Positions 1-11,647 of a DNA stretch of 64,000 nucleotides are shown in pieces (position 1 is the stretch's first letter; each line of letters begins with the position of its first letter). Source of the stretch: Dipetalonema caudispina (Eukaryota; Nematoda; Chromadorea; Rhabditida; Onchocercidae); the NCBI GenBank assembly GCA_013365325.1, contig JABVXV010000031.1, positions 310,001 through 374,000 on the forward strand. Reading direction: 5' to 3'. The notes under the pieces are model-generated. The model was given only the letters and a program-made list of their open reading frames with translations. It was not told the origin of the DNA and did not search any database. Both the position numbers and the translations under genes were made by a program.

Positions 1-200
1 GCACTTAGCAAACTAATCTAATATTATTATGGTTAAGCATAAGCCTCAAGAGCAATGCGATGCTTTCATGACCAATGCAACATTTTTCTTTTTAAAGAAG
101 AAATTAATATCCTAAAGTTATTTTTACATTACGGCTCTTGTTGCATATTCATAAAGGCTACAAAAAAAAAAGTTAATTAAAAGGAATAAACGCCAACCAC

Positions 201-2681
201 GAAGCGTAAAATCCAAGCAACAATCGAAACAAGCAGCATGACAAGTAATGTAGAGTTTAATATTGCTATCCATTGTATTCGTTCAGCCCGGGCAGCAAAA
301 AACTCTTCATCAGAACTACTTTGACGTTCGAACTTTCTGAAATTTACCTTTCGTAATTTGTAAAGAACCAAAGATTTAAGCTTTTACAGTTGACACCCGG
401 AAAGTAAATTAGAGAAAACTGTCAATTTATGGAAGAAAAAAGATAAGATTAAAAACTTGCTTCGTTTCAGTCCAGATAACACTATAAAAAAGTTCGATAC
501 TATCAGGTTTTGCACTAAGATCAGAAATCGAGTTTTGATCTGCTTGGAGCGCAACTCGATATAACTGAAATTTTGATTCAAAAGAGTTTTTCTCAGTTAA
601 TCCTGTAATAAGATTTTGATCTTATTGTTAACGGAAATTCAAATAGGAGTTTCCAGTGATTAACGTTAAATGGCTAATTATGTAGAAGTGCTGGAAATCT
701 TTTAAAATAAAAATAATAAAGTAATAAAATAATCATGAAACTAGCGAAATCAAGGTTAAAACGTCAGCGTTACACAACTGAAGGTGATTACAGAAAGTTT
801 CCCCTCCGCACCGCCACTCTCCCTTCAGCTATTGGTTTATACTCTTTGGTTTTTTGTTAATAGGTTACTGCATCTGACGATGAGAATGTTCGAGTTGACG
901 TCTCAGAAATGTTTTTGAGAATTTTCGAGTTTTAGGGAATCTTCTAAAATAGTAAAAATCATCTCATTTCTTTGATAAAAGATAATGTAGGCAACTAAAG
1001 CGGCGTACTTCGCCAGTCCCTTTGTCATAATCAATTGTGAAAATGAAATGCGTATATAAATATGTCCGATGCGTGTGTGGAAAAGTATTTTGTTCTTCAA
1101 TAAATCCCAAATAATTATGAACTCGGATATTATCTAAAACAGTGGGAATCTTAAAAAAGTTTCAATAAAAGTGAAGGAACAAAATCAAAAAATGTATAGA
1201 AATGAGATGAAGAGAGGTGTATCCTTGGGATCGCCATTTATGCCTGCGATGCTGAAATACCAACATCAAAGAACATGATTTGGAAAGAGATTTTCAGCCA
1301 CTAATTTACCTGTTATTCAGGAAATACATCGCACCGTACAATAGTGCTCAGCTGTTCGCTCTGTGATTTTGTTGGATTTTATGTTAGTACTGAATTTACT
1401 TACCAACAATTAATTCGAGATAAAAATTATCTTCTACAGCAGCTATCAAATCATCCAAATCTTTCGATGTGATCTTATATCTCCCACAAATAGAGGTTTT
1501 TCCTTGCTGCTTACCGAAATGTAATAAATATGGCGATTCCGCCATTCTGTCGCCGTTCAATAACTGTCCCAGTGATAAGCTCCTGTGGACTATCTGAATT
1601 ACTATTAAAAATCTAGTTACAAATTAAAGAAGATTTAATCAAGAGTGGAACGAAGATACATTGAATATGCTGTCTCATGTCAAAATATCACTGCATGATG
1701 TTGTCGATATCAAATTATCTGCGAAGAAAATTACCTGCTAGATAAATTAAATACGAAGGAAGTGTGGTTGATAACAAAATTAGATTATCAGTGCTCATTC
1801 AGAATTACATTTTTTAGAAGAGGAAATTTGACATGAGATTCAGCATTACGAATTTCAACGAAAAATTTAGTTATGAAAATCCATGAAAAAAGTCAAACAC
1901 CAAAAATCATTTTTCAACTAAACTCAAATGGGGTCGATCATAAATCAGCAAAACACACCATAAAAGGACGACAAAGTGGTAGCTGATAATAGTGATAGGT
2001 TTCATGCTTGTTCGCATATGGACCAATTTTGTTTACAAGAACCTCCACCTTAATTTGAAAAGATGTGTTAGCAATAGTCAAATAACAGTTTATGGTCGAA
2101 GCTTCGGTGGAAATTTAAGAATTTCCAAAAATTATAAATTTCTTACTCACTTGGAATTTTTCGATTTTCGTTGGTCTAAATTTCATGATAAATAACAGGA
2201 ATTCATGCAGAAAAGCGAATAGAATACTAAAAGCTTTCAGAAAACCACAACAAAGTTGTCATTGAAGCTTCCTTAGTATCACAATTTCCAGAATTCCGGG
2301 GAAAAATTTCATAAGTTTTTTGAAGGTTCATATTAAAAAATCAAAGATTCCCGAAATTAGGCCTAAGAAAAAATTAAAACTAAAGATGTAGATTGTGTTT
2401 ACTTAAAAGTAATAGGAATTATGTTTTAAAATCTTAGGATTCAATCTGCAAATGCTTCGAACTACAGAAAATCAAAAGTAACAGTGCATAATAAAAAAGG
2501 AAAAAATCGTCAAAGAGAGTTTTAAATTAAAAAGTAACATTCATAACTGTACATGTGTGTAATCTTAAAGTGTTATCTTACTGATTCAAAAAAAGTTGTA
2601 TTACAGAATTACCTTATCACCAACGTGATAAACTTTAGCATCTGCAGAAATACACAGCAGCAACATCATGAACAAAACCAT
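201..2681 (-). CDS. TM9SF1: TM9SF1-like nonaspanin (transmembrane 9 superfamily), 5' part only
   Basis: Exons on the minus strand: 2681-2613, 2048-1959, 1593-1404, 1133-1009, 564-457 and about 332-201. All junctions keep phase except the last, which is ambiguous: the acceptor could be at 332 or 337 and the final donor is uncertain. The protein starts with a short signal peptide ([15 protein letters not shown]) and then shows the family hallmarks [43 protein letters not shown] and YSVIWTET. It ends in the first membrane span, [17 protein letters not shown]. This is the lumenal N-terminal domain and TM1 of a nonaspanin. The remaining eight spans lie beyond position 1. The GDRMAES and HTH motifs favour TM9SF1 over TM9SF2, 3 or 4. 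The family acts in the Golgi and endosomes in membrane-protein sorting. The assignment is from motif memory only. Confidence 0.8.
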
Positions 2682-2683
2682 CG

Positions 2684-2696
2684 CTGGAACAAAATC
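2684..2696 (-). promoter_or_regulatory. candidate spliced-leader acceptor of the TM9SF1-like gene
   Basis: On the minus strand a pyrimidine-rich tract followed by TTCCAG ends two bases before the chosen ATG at 2681. A 3' splice site directly at a start codon, with no upstream exon in view, is typical of nematode trans-splicing. A cis-spliced 5' UTR exon cannot be excluded. Confidence 0.5.
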
Positions 2697-3998
2697 GCTT
2701 ATCGATTTCAATTAATTTAATTTCTTGTGCAGTAATAATTACATGAGAACAAAGTATGCTTCACGGTTACATCTCGAAAGAGCAATGATGTCATACGATG
2801 AAGGCTGATACAAGGCACTTAATCTTTGATGATATGGGGAGAGTCAACCGTATCTTTATTATCGCCCCATAGCATTATAACTTTTTAAGAAAAAAAAGTT
2901 TTTTTCTTTTTTTTTCGAATACTTCAGACTGATATGGATAGGCGAAATAATTGATAAGCCACGAAATGATGAAATAATTGGTAAGTAATGAGAAATAATC
3001 CAAACTTTAGACCTTTTAAGACAGATAGAAAGTTTACGGATACACACGAAGTATATGGTTTTCATTCTTTCACAATTTAACGAAAGACAGGAATTTTAAA
3101 TTTCCTAAATACTTATGTGATACTCATGATATTTCTTACAATAAATCAACAAGTTTTAATTGAGCATTACGCTTCTTATTCAATTCTAGAAAGCTTTATA
3201 TTTATTGGATTACTGCTCAAGCACACTTTTCTCTTCCTGCTTGCCTCCATATAGCACGATCATCAAGTACAGAATTTACTTTGTTAAACAGTTTCAGTTA
3301 ATTTTAGATGTTATGGTGTAAACAAAATAACTGGGTAATTCCATTAAAAATTAAGTTCCATCGGATCTTGCATAATAAAATGTGTGATCCTTGCAATAAC
3401 TTGATCCTAGGGAATGAAGATACTACCGGAACGAGCGGAAAATTGGGGGAGACAGATGTTTGACACATGGCAGACATGACAAAATAAAGAGAAATGAATA
3501 TTTTGAAATAAAAAATTACCAGATGTTTGAACACTATAAAGCAACAACGTGCCGAACGTACAACAACCCCTATTAATTCATTTACAAAATGTCGAGAACT
3601 ACTCGTCTGCATGTCAGAAATCAGTAAGCAAAAAGACTTTACATTTTGTTTTTCCTATCCCAGTTACACAAATTCGACGGATTTTAGACCTTGAACTGTA
3701 GACTTAAAAAAAACATTTAATTTACTAACATTTACTAGAAAGACCTAATTCCAGCCGTTTCGTCCGTGTTATTCACCTCCCTCGATTAACCTTTGGCTAC
3801 CTAAAACGACGGCGCATTTCCATTACCTATCTTTCACTAATTTGAAATGTTTCAGAAATGACAAATGCGAAATTTCGAAAACATTTTAGTCGAGTGCAGG
3901 ATTTTAATACAAATTTGCAGAAGTACGAGAAAATTTTATTCCAGTGAAAACACATACAAGATGCCTATTCATTATATACAAACAGACAACAGTTCATT
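2697..3998. other. intergenic, no supported gene
   Basis: AT-rich spacer between the ife-4 3' end and the TM9SF1-like start. A 102-codon minus-strand open frame at 3304-3612 has no recognisable motif and an irregular, Cys/Phe-rich composition, so I take it as chance. No tRNA, terminator or repeat was recognised. Confidence 0.5.
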
Positions 3999-6121
3999 TT
4001 ATCTTCTTGGCAAGTCCACATTTGTATGGCGATAACTGCTTTGGTCCCTGGAATATGAAATTTAATAATTTTTTAATCCAACAGCAAATCGAAAATTAAC
4101 AAAGTGCAATATGAGTAGATTTAAGCATAAACCCAAATAAGGAACAAAATATCTATCCCTTTCCTGCCCAACCTCTCACAAAAATGAGTTGAATAAAGAA
4201 GTACTCATAAACAATAAATTTATAAAACAAAACAATAAAACTGCATACTTCCCTAAAAAACTCCCAAGCGCTATATAATCCTTTATTTCAGTTTCCAAAT
4301 CACTTCCATCACTGCTTAACAACCTTTCAAGTGCATCTTTTATATGATGATTTGTTGAAATCCTAACTATCTTTCTCCAGCTTTCAGCAAGGAATCAATA
4401 ACATAAGAACAAAACATGCTTTAAACAATCGTCATGACGCTTGTACTCCAAAATAGCATTTGGAGGTAGATTTAAAACCCGTCGCAAGGTGTCACGAATA
4501 CGATTTGTCGTCGCCAAATTATCTGCTGTGCGATTCCACAATGAGACGATATCCTCCTATAAATAAGACACTATAGTTAAGCAAAAAATAGCTGGAGAAT
4601 AACAAATTGTAAAAGATAAATCTAAGTAGCATTTTTTATCAAAAAGTTTCCCATCGAAAAATTTGGAACCCAAAATTTCAGCATGATTGTAAAGTAAAGA
4701 GCATGCAACGAAAAATGTAGCCAGTCACAACTACACGACTTCATATCGTTTCTAGATATTGTGGAAGTCAAGACACAGAAAATTACTAAAAAATCAAGAA
4801 ACAAATGCAATCTTATTATAAACACAGCCCATTATTATGCAACAAAACCAATTAGTTGCAAAGGTTAATATCTTTCCATCACGACGAACAAAAATAGGTA
4901 CAATACATCTTTCTTGAACTTGAAGTGCAAAACTAACCTGATTACGTATGGAACATACGGCACCACAAATTTCCTCACCAACGAGGAATTGTTCGCCAAT
5001 CATTGCTAATATCAAATTCTCCCAAATTCTCGATGAAAAACCCTTTTTCAAACGCAAAATCCATTTACCACCCTAAATAAAGAATGGAACTTTCACTTCT
5101 ACACTAAAAACTGCTGGCGAATCAAAAATTAACACGTAACTTTCAGTCGTTAATAACATGAATTTTTAATTTGCATTAAAATCTGTCGCAAGATGCCAAA
5201 ATGATACCTTTCGATTCGCGTCATCTTCCCAAACAGGTTTGATGCCCTCTTTGAACATATGAAAATCTACTTTCTCAGTGATATCTGAAATCTTGTAATT
5301 GCTACAAGTAAGATCAGAAAAACATGTCAGAAAAATATGTCCTGTAATATTTCTTACTGCGCTGTTCTCCAACAGAAATATTACAAAACATTCAAGGATA
5401 ACGTCTAAAATAATTGTCTAAAATAGCGCCTAAAATTTCACAGACAAACACAAAAACTAGAGGATGGCTGAATTAATTCGAATTTTTGGTATAAACACAC
5501 TTTGCTAAGATAAAACAACCAACCAGCAGGACGTTTCAAGAAACAGTATGTATTCCAGAATTGTTCCACGGAATTGAATGAAGCCACTGGTTGCACATAT
5601 AGAGCATAATCTTCCGGATCAAATTTTCCTTGTGGGCGTACAAAATAAGAAAACACATAGGTGAATTCCAAGGGATGGTCATTGTCATTGCATGGATTCG
5701 GTTTCTAGAAGGGACAACTACAGATCAAACAAATTTGGTGCATAATACCATGGTCATTAGGGAAAGAAAGTGAGAACTAGTGATCTGACAAAGCAACTGC
5801 TGATAAATAACTATTAAATCTTCAATGGAATCCTGCGAACTGAGTCTAACCACATCCCAATTAGCAGTCAAGCAAATACAATTGAACTCTCGTCCAAATT
5901 CAGAACTTACTACACCAGGTACACCAGTAGCTAATCTCGTCAAAAATGAAGTTAAATACAATATGATAGGAAATGTTTTCTACGGAAATAGAAAACTTCT
6001 AATTTCTGGAAATTTAAAACAAAATAAATGATCAAAGCTGTACCACTAATAGTACTAAATCTGATCTTGGTTGTTGATGTAATTCTTCTTTCGTTTCCGG
6101 CAAATTTTCATCACCAGACAT
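3999..6121 (-). CDS. ife-4: eIF4E-family cap-binding protein, 4EHP class (IFE-4)
   Basis: Exons: 6121 to about 6044 (or 6056), 5704-5524, 5284-5208, 5072-4938, 4556-4420 and 4047-3999, giving 214 or 218 residues. Conserved blocks in order are FVRPQGKFDPEDYALYVQP, SVEQFW, DFHMFKEGIKPVWEDDANRK, GGKWILRLKKG, IWENLILAMIGEQFLVGEE, ICGAVCSIRNQ and LRRVLNLPPN. The KEGIKPVWEDDAN block and an aromatic residue other than Trp at the first cap-stacking position mark the 4EHP (eIF4E2) class, represented by IFE-4 in C. elegans. These proteins bind the mRNA 5' cap and generally modulate translation of selected messages. The second cap-stacking Trp (in KPVWEDD) and the eIF4G/4E-BP-contact Trp (in VEQFW) are present. 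The start chosen is MSGDENLPET; ATGs upstream in the same frame are less likely. The last junction needs a GC donor (see findings). Otherwise the C-terminus would differ. Confidence 0.88.
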
Positions 6122-8564
6122 TTTGGACTCTTCTTTAACAAGCGATTCCAACGTAAGATAGATTAATTTACCGTTTAACCTGTAAAGCATTACGATGAAC
6201 AATCCGATCGGGAATGACCCGCACAAGAAACACCAGACAAAATATCAGTTCCCGTTCAAAAGTAACCATTAAATCCCAAAAAAAAAAAAAAAAAAAAAAA
6301 ATTAAAGATGAAAATTGGATAGATCAAAATGTCATTGTTTTTTTCCCTTGCTTTTCTCGACACAAGAGTAGATTCATTTATACCTCATCAATGATCAATT
6401 AGTCTAAGACACCATTGGGTACAACAAATTTTACTTCGAAGAATATTAAGTAAGACGGTAAAGATTTAATCGCTGATCTCAGATTTTTGTCTAGGGATTA
6501 ACAGAAGTATCTGAGCTTACTGTGTCTCTAACAAGCTCACATTCAAGATGATCAAGTTTACCTTACTCCTGAGCCGATCACTTCAAACCACCATTCCTTT
6601 ACCCTCTACAACATTACACTCACGCGACATCATTACTAAACCTGTTATCGTTAAAAATTGTTGACACTTGATGAAAAAATTAAGACCCTCAATCAGAGAA
6701 GAAGATGAAAAGTAGCTGCATAAGCATACAATAACTCTCTTAAGATAAGCTACTCTATTGATTTCACATTTACCATCCTAACAGTTTTAATAGCAGTCAA
6801 GAAGCGAAATCTTCTATAAATGATTTCTAAACTTGGAAAGAGTTTAGATTCTGCTGCACTGATATATTTTGCAATCATTTCACGAACGCAGAAATGAAAC
6901 ATTTGGTTTCTATAAAATTTAACTGTAATTGAATGTTCGGTATAACAATAACTTCAAAAGTATTGCTGTTATGATTTATTTGATGTTATATAGTCACATT
7001 TGGTACACTTTCAAATACAGCGAATTCAGAACATCAAAAGTTGGAGGTCAAATAGACGGAAATCACAGCAGGTAACATTTTCAACATATTCAAAATACCC
7101 GATGGCCCGAATGGGCCACGCTATAAATATTTCGTCCTTGAAACAATTTCAACTAAGAAATTATTTCGAGCATACAAATTTATAAATCTGATTCTAGGTA
7201 GAGTTAATGAATTTTCGATACAACGAGAATGGCACAAATCTCTGAATCTATAACAATGAAGAGTGTTTCTTTGATCAAGTGGAATGTATACATGAAAATT
7301 GTGACAATGATATGAGAAATGCTACTCGTGTAAAATTACAACATTATTAATTGTTTTATAGGAACGATCAAATCAATAATTGTACCTTCTAATCATCTTT
7401 CGCTAGCAGAATATCAAACTGCAAACTGTAACAGAGTAGAAGCATTTCTAAGTTATTCCAAAATAGTATCATAAATATTGGAGATATAACACGTCATATT
7501 TGTCATATTGGTTGTATTTCAGTTCAGATCAAATTTGTTAAGGACTAAAATCCATTGTATCAAAACTGCTTTTTCAAACTTGTGGTGAGCATTTCTACAA
7601 AAACGACAAAAAATCCTATTAGTTTAAAAATAATAAAAAATTATAGAGATCAAAAAAGTGAATTTCGATGAGGAACAGAACCAATGAATGAATAAACAAG
7701 TAAACGTTTATGTACAAACATTCACCTACTCGGAAGTGAAAGTATTGAATATCTGAAATGGAATTAGATAATGAGTTTTCCTTGGTATTTACGGCAGCTG
7801 CTGTTTCAGACTTTCTTTTTTCTATGTGTGTTGAAGATAAGTACATCATACACTCTCATCTGTACCACATACCGTTTAAGGGAAAATGGTATTTGAAATG
7901 TATATTATCCTGCAAAAGATATTAAAGGGTCTTCATTACAAGCAGAGGAAAAGTAGAACACTCAATAGGGAGATGAAAGTTGTTAAGTAAAGATAGTCAC
8001 TTCTTTCGCAATAATAATAATGCAAATTGTTAATTAACAAAAGTTAATGGATTTCCATTACACATACATGAGCACATTGCCCAATGGCTAATTTGAACTA
8101 TAGTGACCAATGTCCTTTCAATATCACAAATCAACAAATAAATAATGACAGTTCTCCAAAAGAAAGCAGCTTCAAGACGTAGGAATATGGAGTTTTCTCA
8201 TGGATTCTAACATTTGAAGTTGAAACTTTCCTCTCTTCCTCCAAGCCAAAAACGTTGTGGAAAGAAAGTGCTACCAATCCTATTCTATCATATCTTTTAA
8301 TCAAAAAAATATTACGAAAGAATTTTAGAGTAAAATGAAGGAGGAAGTGCTAGTACAATGCAAGCATTGTACTAAAATTCTCTATGGATATTCTTTCTCC
8401 CTTTTCATTTGAAAAATTAGCAGCGATGTAAAAATATCCTCGAATCGGTAACAAGTAGAGGAAGAGGAGAGTTAAGATAACATAAAACAATAATGTGATC
8501 CACAAACTTTAAAATTTGAAAGATTTTGAATTAGCTTAATGGATCCTAATATTTCGCAAAAATA
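6122..8564. other. intergenic, no supported gene
   Basis: AT-rich spacer upstream of ife-4 and downstream of the GPCR gene. Short open frames here (for example 7000-7185 and 7619-7849) show no family motif and no plausible splice partners. It contains a 24-base A tract. Confidence 0.5.
6278..6301. repeat. poly(A) homopolymer tract
   Basis: An uninterrupted run of about 24 A residues on the plus strand. It is a low-complexity tract, possibly the tail of a retroposed copy, but no insertion flanks were recognised. Confidence 0.8.
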
Positions 8565-11500
8565 TTAGCTAAAATGAGCTCGTCGGTCAGAAAGACTCCT
8601 ATATTCCATCCGGCGCCTTTGATGAGCTGCTGAGGGTGCTAAGCAGCAACATGGACAGACAGCAGAGATACATTGGCCAAATGCAGCACGAAATTCCTGA
8701 TTTATGAACAACGAAATGAGCAATTTTGAGGACGGTCCACCGATCGCAAGCCATACAAAAACGAAATCCACCGTTGACAGATCCGCTGGACTAAGTATCG
8801 ATTGCGGGACGAAGCGGACCGCGATAACGGGCAGCCAAGAGAGAATGAAAGCGACGAGCACGAAAAAGGAAAGAGCAAAATTGTGATCCGTTTCCAACAA
8901 CAAACGTTGATTGTCTTCAAGCTGCAATTACCTTTATATTTCCAGCATAAATTTACGATAAAAAAATTAATAGGCAATAATGGCTTACAGAATTTCACTG
9001 AGTATTTTTTATTGAGAAATATACTGTAAACTAACGATATTCACATCACATTTGCATTACGGCTGAAATTCTTCAATGACAATTTCAGATAAAATTTGGA
9101 TTTGGTATTTTAATTATGTTTAACAAAAAAGATGGGAAAAAATTTTAATGCATTTTTTGTCAGGACAGATCATTTCAGAATGTTCGAGCGTCTTTCTAAA
9201 CACTTGCAGAACAGATTATGGAGCTTTGCTTACGCTAAAATGAAAAATTAACCCTAGCATGGAAAATTTCCATCAACCACGCCTTAATAGCGCATCCTAA
9301 GAACTAATAAATCAGGAAAATTTTTTTTCAAAATTTATGATCTCACAGCAAACTTCTTAGAAATTTAGATTTTGGATATGAACGCTTTTCACTAATGCAA
9401 TGCTCTTTCGGATTCATTCCATATGATGTTTACCACTATTTATAGGATAAAAAATATTAATAAAGCAATAGTAGACATAAAAATGGCATAATTTTTAAGT
9501 TTTACGAGATTTAATGTGCTTTTAATACTACTATTCATTACATCAAGATTGACGGGAGAAATTTTAAATTTTTGAATGACTTCTGGAAATATTTTGTCCG
9601 GCCATTTTACACTAGAGAATACATCGGTTTTCTTTATATAAAATCTCTGGAAGAAGTAAAAAAAAAAACACCATTGGATGTTAGGCTACCAGCAGACGAC
9701 TATATTTCATCATCTTCAAATATTTGCATCTCTAAGACGGCAAAACTAGCAATGCTATATCCATCCATGTGCTAGACACTGTATGCAATTACAGCAAGAA
9801 TACATTACTCGGAAAGAATGTGAGAAATGTTGAATGAAACAGAAAACTGACCGCATGTGAATTTCGCATAGCCCAAAAAATTGAACAATAAGTGAATAAT
9901 ATACTGCAAGTAGAAGGTACAAGTATAAGTGAGGCTAATGTTACACTATAAGCCGTCGTTGCTGACCAGTCAAGCAGGCACAATTCGGCTGCATGATAAT
10001 AGGAAACCTAGAAGGCAAAAAATATATGTAGCATGGGAATCGAAGCATAATTTTCGCTTTTTAATTTTAACTTTTGATTCATAAAAATCCTACTTTTTTG
10101 TTTCACACTTTACTCAATGCTACCTTCACATCGTCTGGAACATACATAATATATTGAAATATCACATTAAATAGAATGCTTCGTTATCAAATAGTGGATG
10201 ATATCGATTATGACTATTCAAAGCTTATTTTTATTTAGTTACACATGGCTCAATTAGGATTTACCAAAAAGAAACGGTTAGATATAAGGTAAGAATTAAA
10301 ATGATACCTTCATGCGAGCAACAATAATAGGCAACGAAAAGAGTACAGTGCTACTCCACGTGAACGCAATCCAACATTTACACCTCGTAATGGTTTGTTC
10401 TGCCTCGTATCTGAATAGAATAACAAATTAGACAATATACTTAGTGGGAAGAATAAGGAGAACATGTACATACACCTCCGGATCATTTAACGTGTACAGC
10501 TCATTTAAGTGGACGCAAATAAATCTAAGTAATAGATGCTTCGATGTTTAGAGATTGAAGAAGGCGAAGTTGTGACAAATCGATGCCTTTTAAGTATTTG
10601 CAAAAGTGCTAACATTTATTATTCATTGATTCTACGAAACTTCTTTACAAATAAGTCCATCAGTCTAATTTCTGACGAAAAGTAAGCAAAATGAAAGTTC
10701 TAGACTAGAATTTCTTTTCTGTAAAATTTACTTTCGAAGGAAGGGTTTTTGAAGATAAAGTGAGTGGTATTAATTGGAAAATTTGGAAGATAGAAACAAT
10801 CAACTTACCTTTGAGGTTTCATTAAAGCAGCATATCGGTCGATACCAATCCATGCAAGGGTATAGGCAGAATTTGCAAACAGAACTACTTCTAAATATAC
10901 CGAGCATTTACAAACCAACGAATTATCACCCATAAATTGCCAATCTGGTGCTAAAGCACTATACACGCTAGTAGGTATTATTGCTATTGAACATAGCAAA
11001 TCTGCCGCCGACAAAGAAACCTACAAAATTTGATCAAATTTCAACAGTCTATGAAAATTAGAGTGAAACTGAGTCAACGATAAAAATGCTCCATCTTGTA
11101 GGCAATACTTTTTTTAAAAATTTGATTCCGTACAACTCTCTTTTTTGTCATCTGTATACAGGGTTTTGAAAATAAAGTCATGGATTTTGAAAATAAAGTC
11201 AGTGATAGATTTGAATTTTAGTTAATGGGTGCATGCTACAAAAGGAGAAAAGGGAAAATATATTGAATAGAAATTCCACTAATAGGATACTGTTTCTAAG
11301 GAAGATAAGTATAAATCGAAGCAGATTTCCAACAGAGATTAATTTGGCAATAAGAAATTTGCTTTTCGTTTTCTCATGGGAAGAATGATCTTTATCCATC
11401 CAAGCAACTAACAAGCCACATCCTGAATCTGGAATGTATGCTCCGGAAGTAGCAGTTCAGAAAGAAGGAAATAGTAATATCAACCAACCATATAATAACC

Positions 11501-11647
11501 GATAACATCACGAAGTGCATCATTGCATAGAGTTATCGTTATGGAAATAACTGCCGAAAACATTAATAGCAAACCGACGGAAAGTATCACCGCTGCTCGT
11601 GCCAATGCTTCCGTTGTTAAAGCTGATGGATCAACCATTGCCAGCAT
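8565..11647 (-). CDS. class A (rhodopsin-like) orphan G protein-coupled receptor
   Basis: Five exons in phase: 11647-11489, 11020-10809, 10410-10308, 10007-9852 and 8921-8565, giving 328 residues, a normal length for a compact class A receptor. Seven hydrophobic spans are visible. TM1 is near residues 15-38. TM2 carries [13 protein letters not shown]3 ends in the intact DRY motif ([13 protein letters not shown]). TM5 is [21 protein letters not shown]6 has SWLP in the CWxP position, and TM7 has [11 protein letters not shown] instead of NPxxY. Cysteines before TM3 and in extracellular loop 2 (ELCLLDW) can form the usual disulfide. The third intracellular loop is short. The tail has a Cys cluster (CPCCC), a likely palmitoylation site, followed by basic residues. 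No retinal-binding Lys is seen in TM7, so it is not an opsin. The ligand is unknown; amine or peptide cannot be decided. No spliced-leader acceptor is obvious at the start. Confidence 0.85.

Noticed and set aside
727..782. Possible extra TM9SF1 exon ([10 protein letters not shown]) between exons 1009 and 564
   Set aside because: Direct joining of 1009 to 564 is in phase and aligns better with the family without an insertion.
8702..9029. Open frames on both strands over the last GPCR exon
   Set aside because: They overlap the TM6/TM7 exon in other registers and show no family motif.
11162..11205. Direct repeat of TTTTGAAAATAAAGTCA
   Set aside because: Only two short copies in an intron of the GPCR gene; likely slippage of AT-rich DNA without function.
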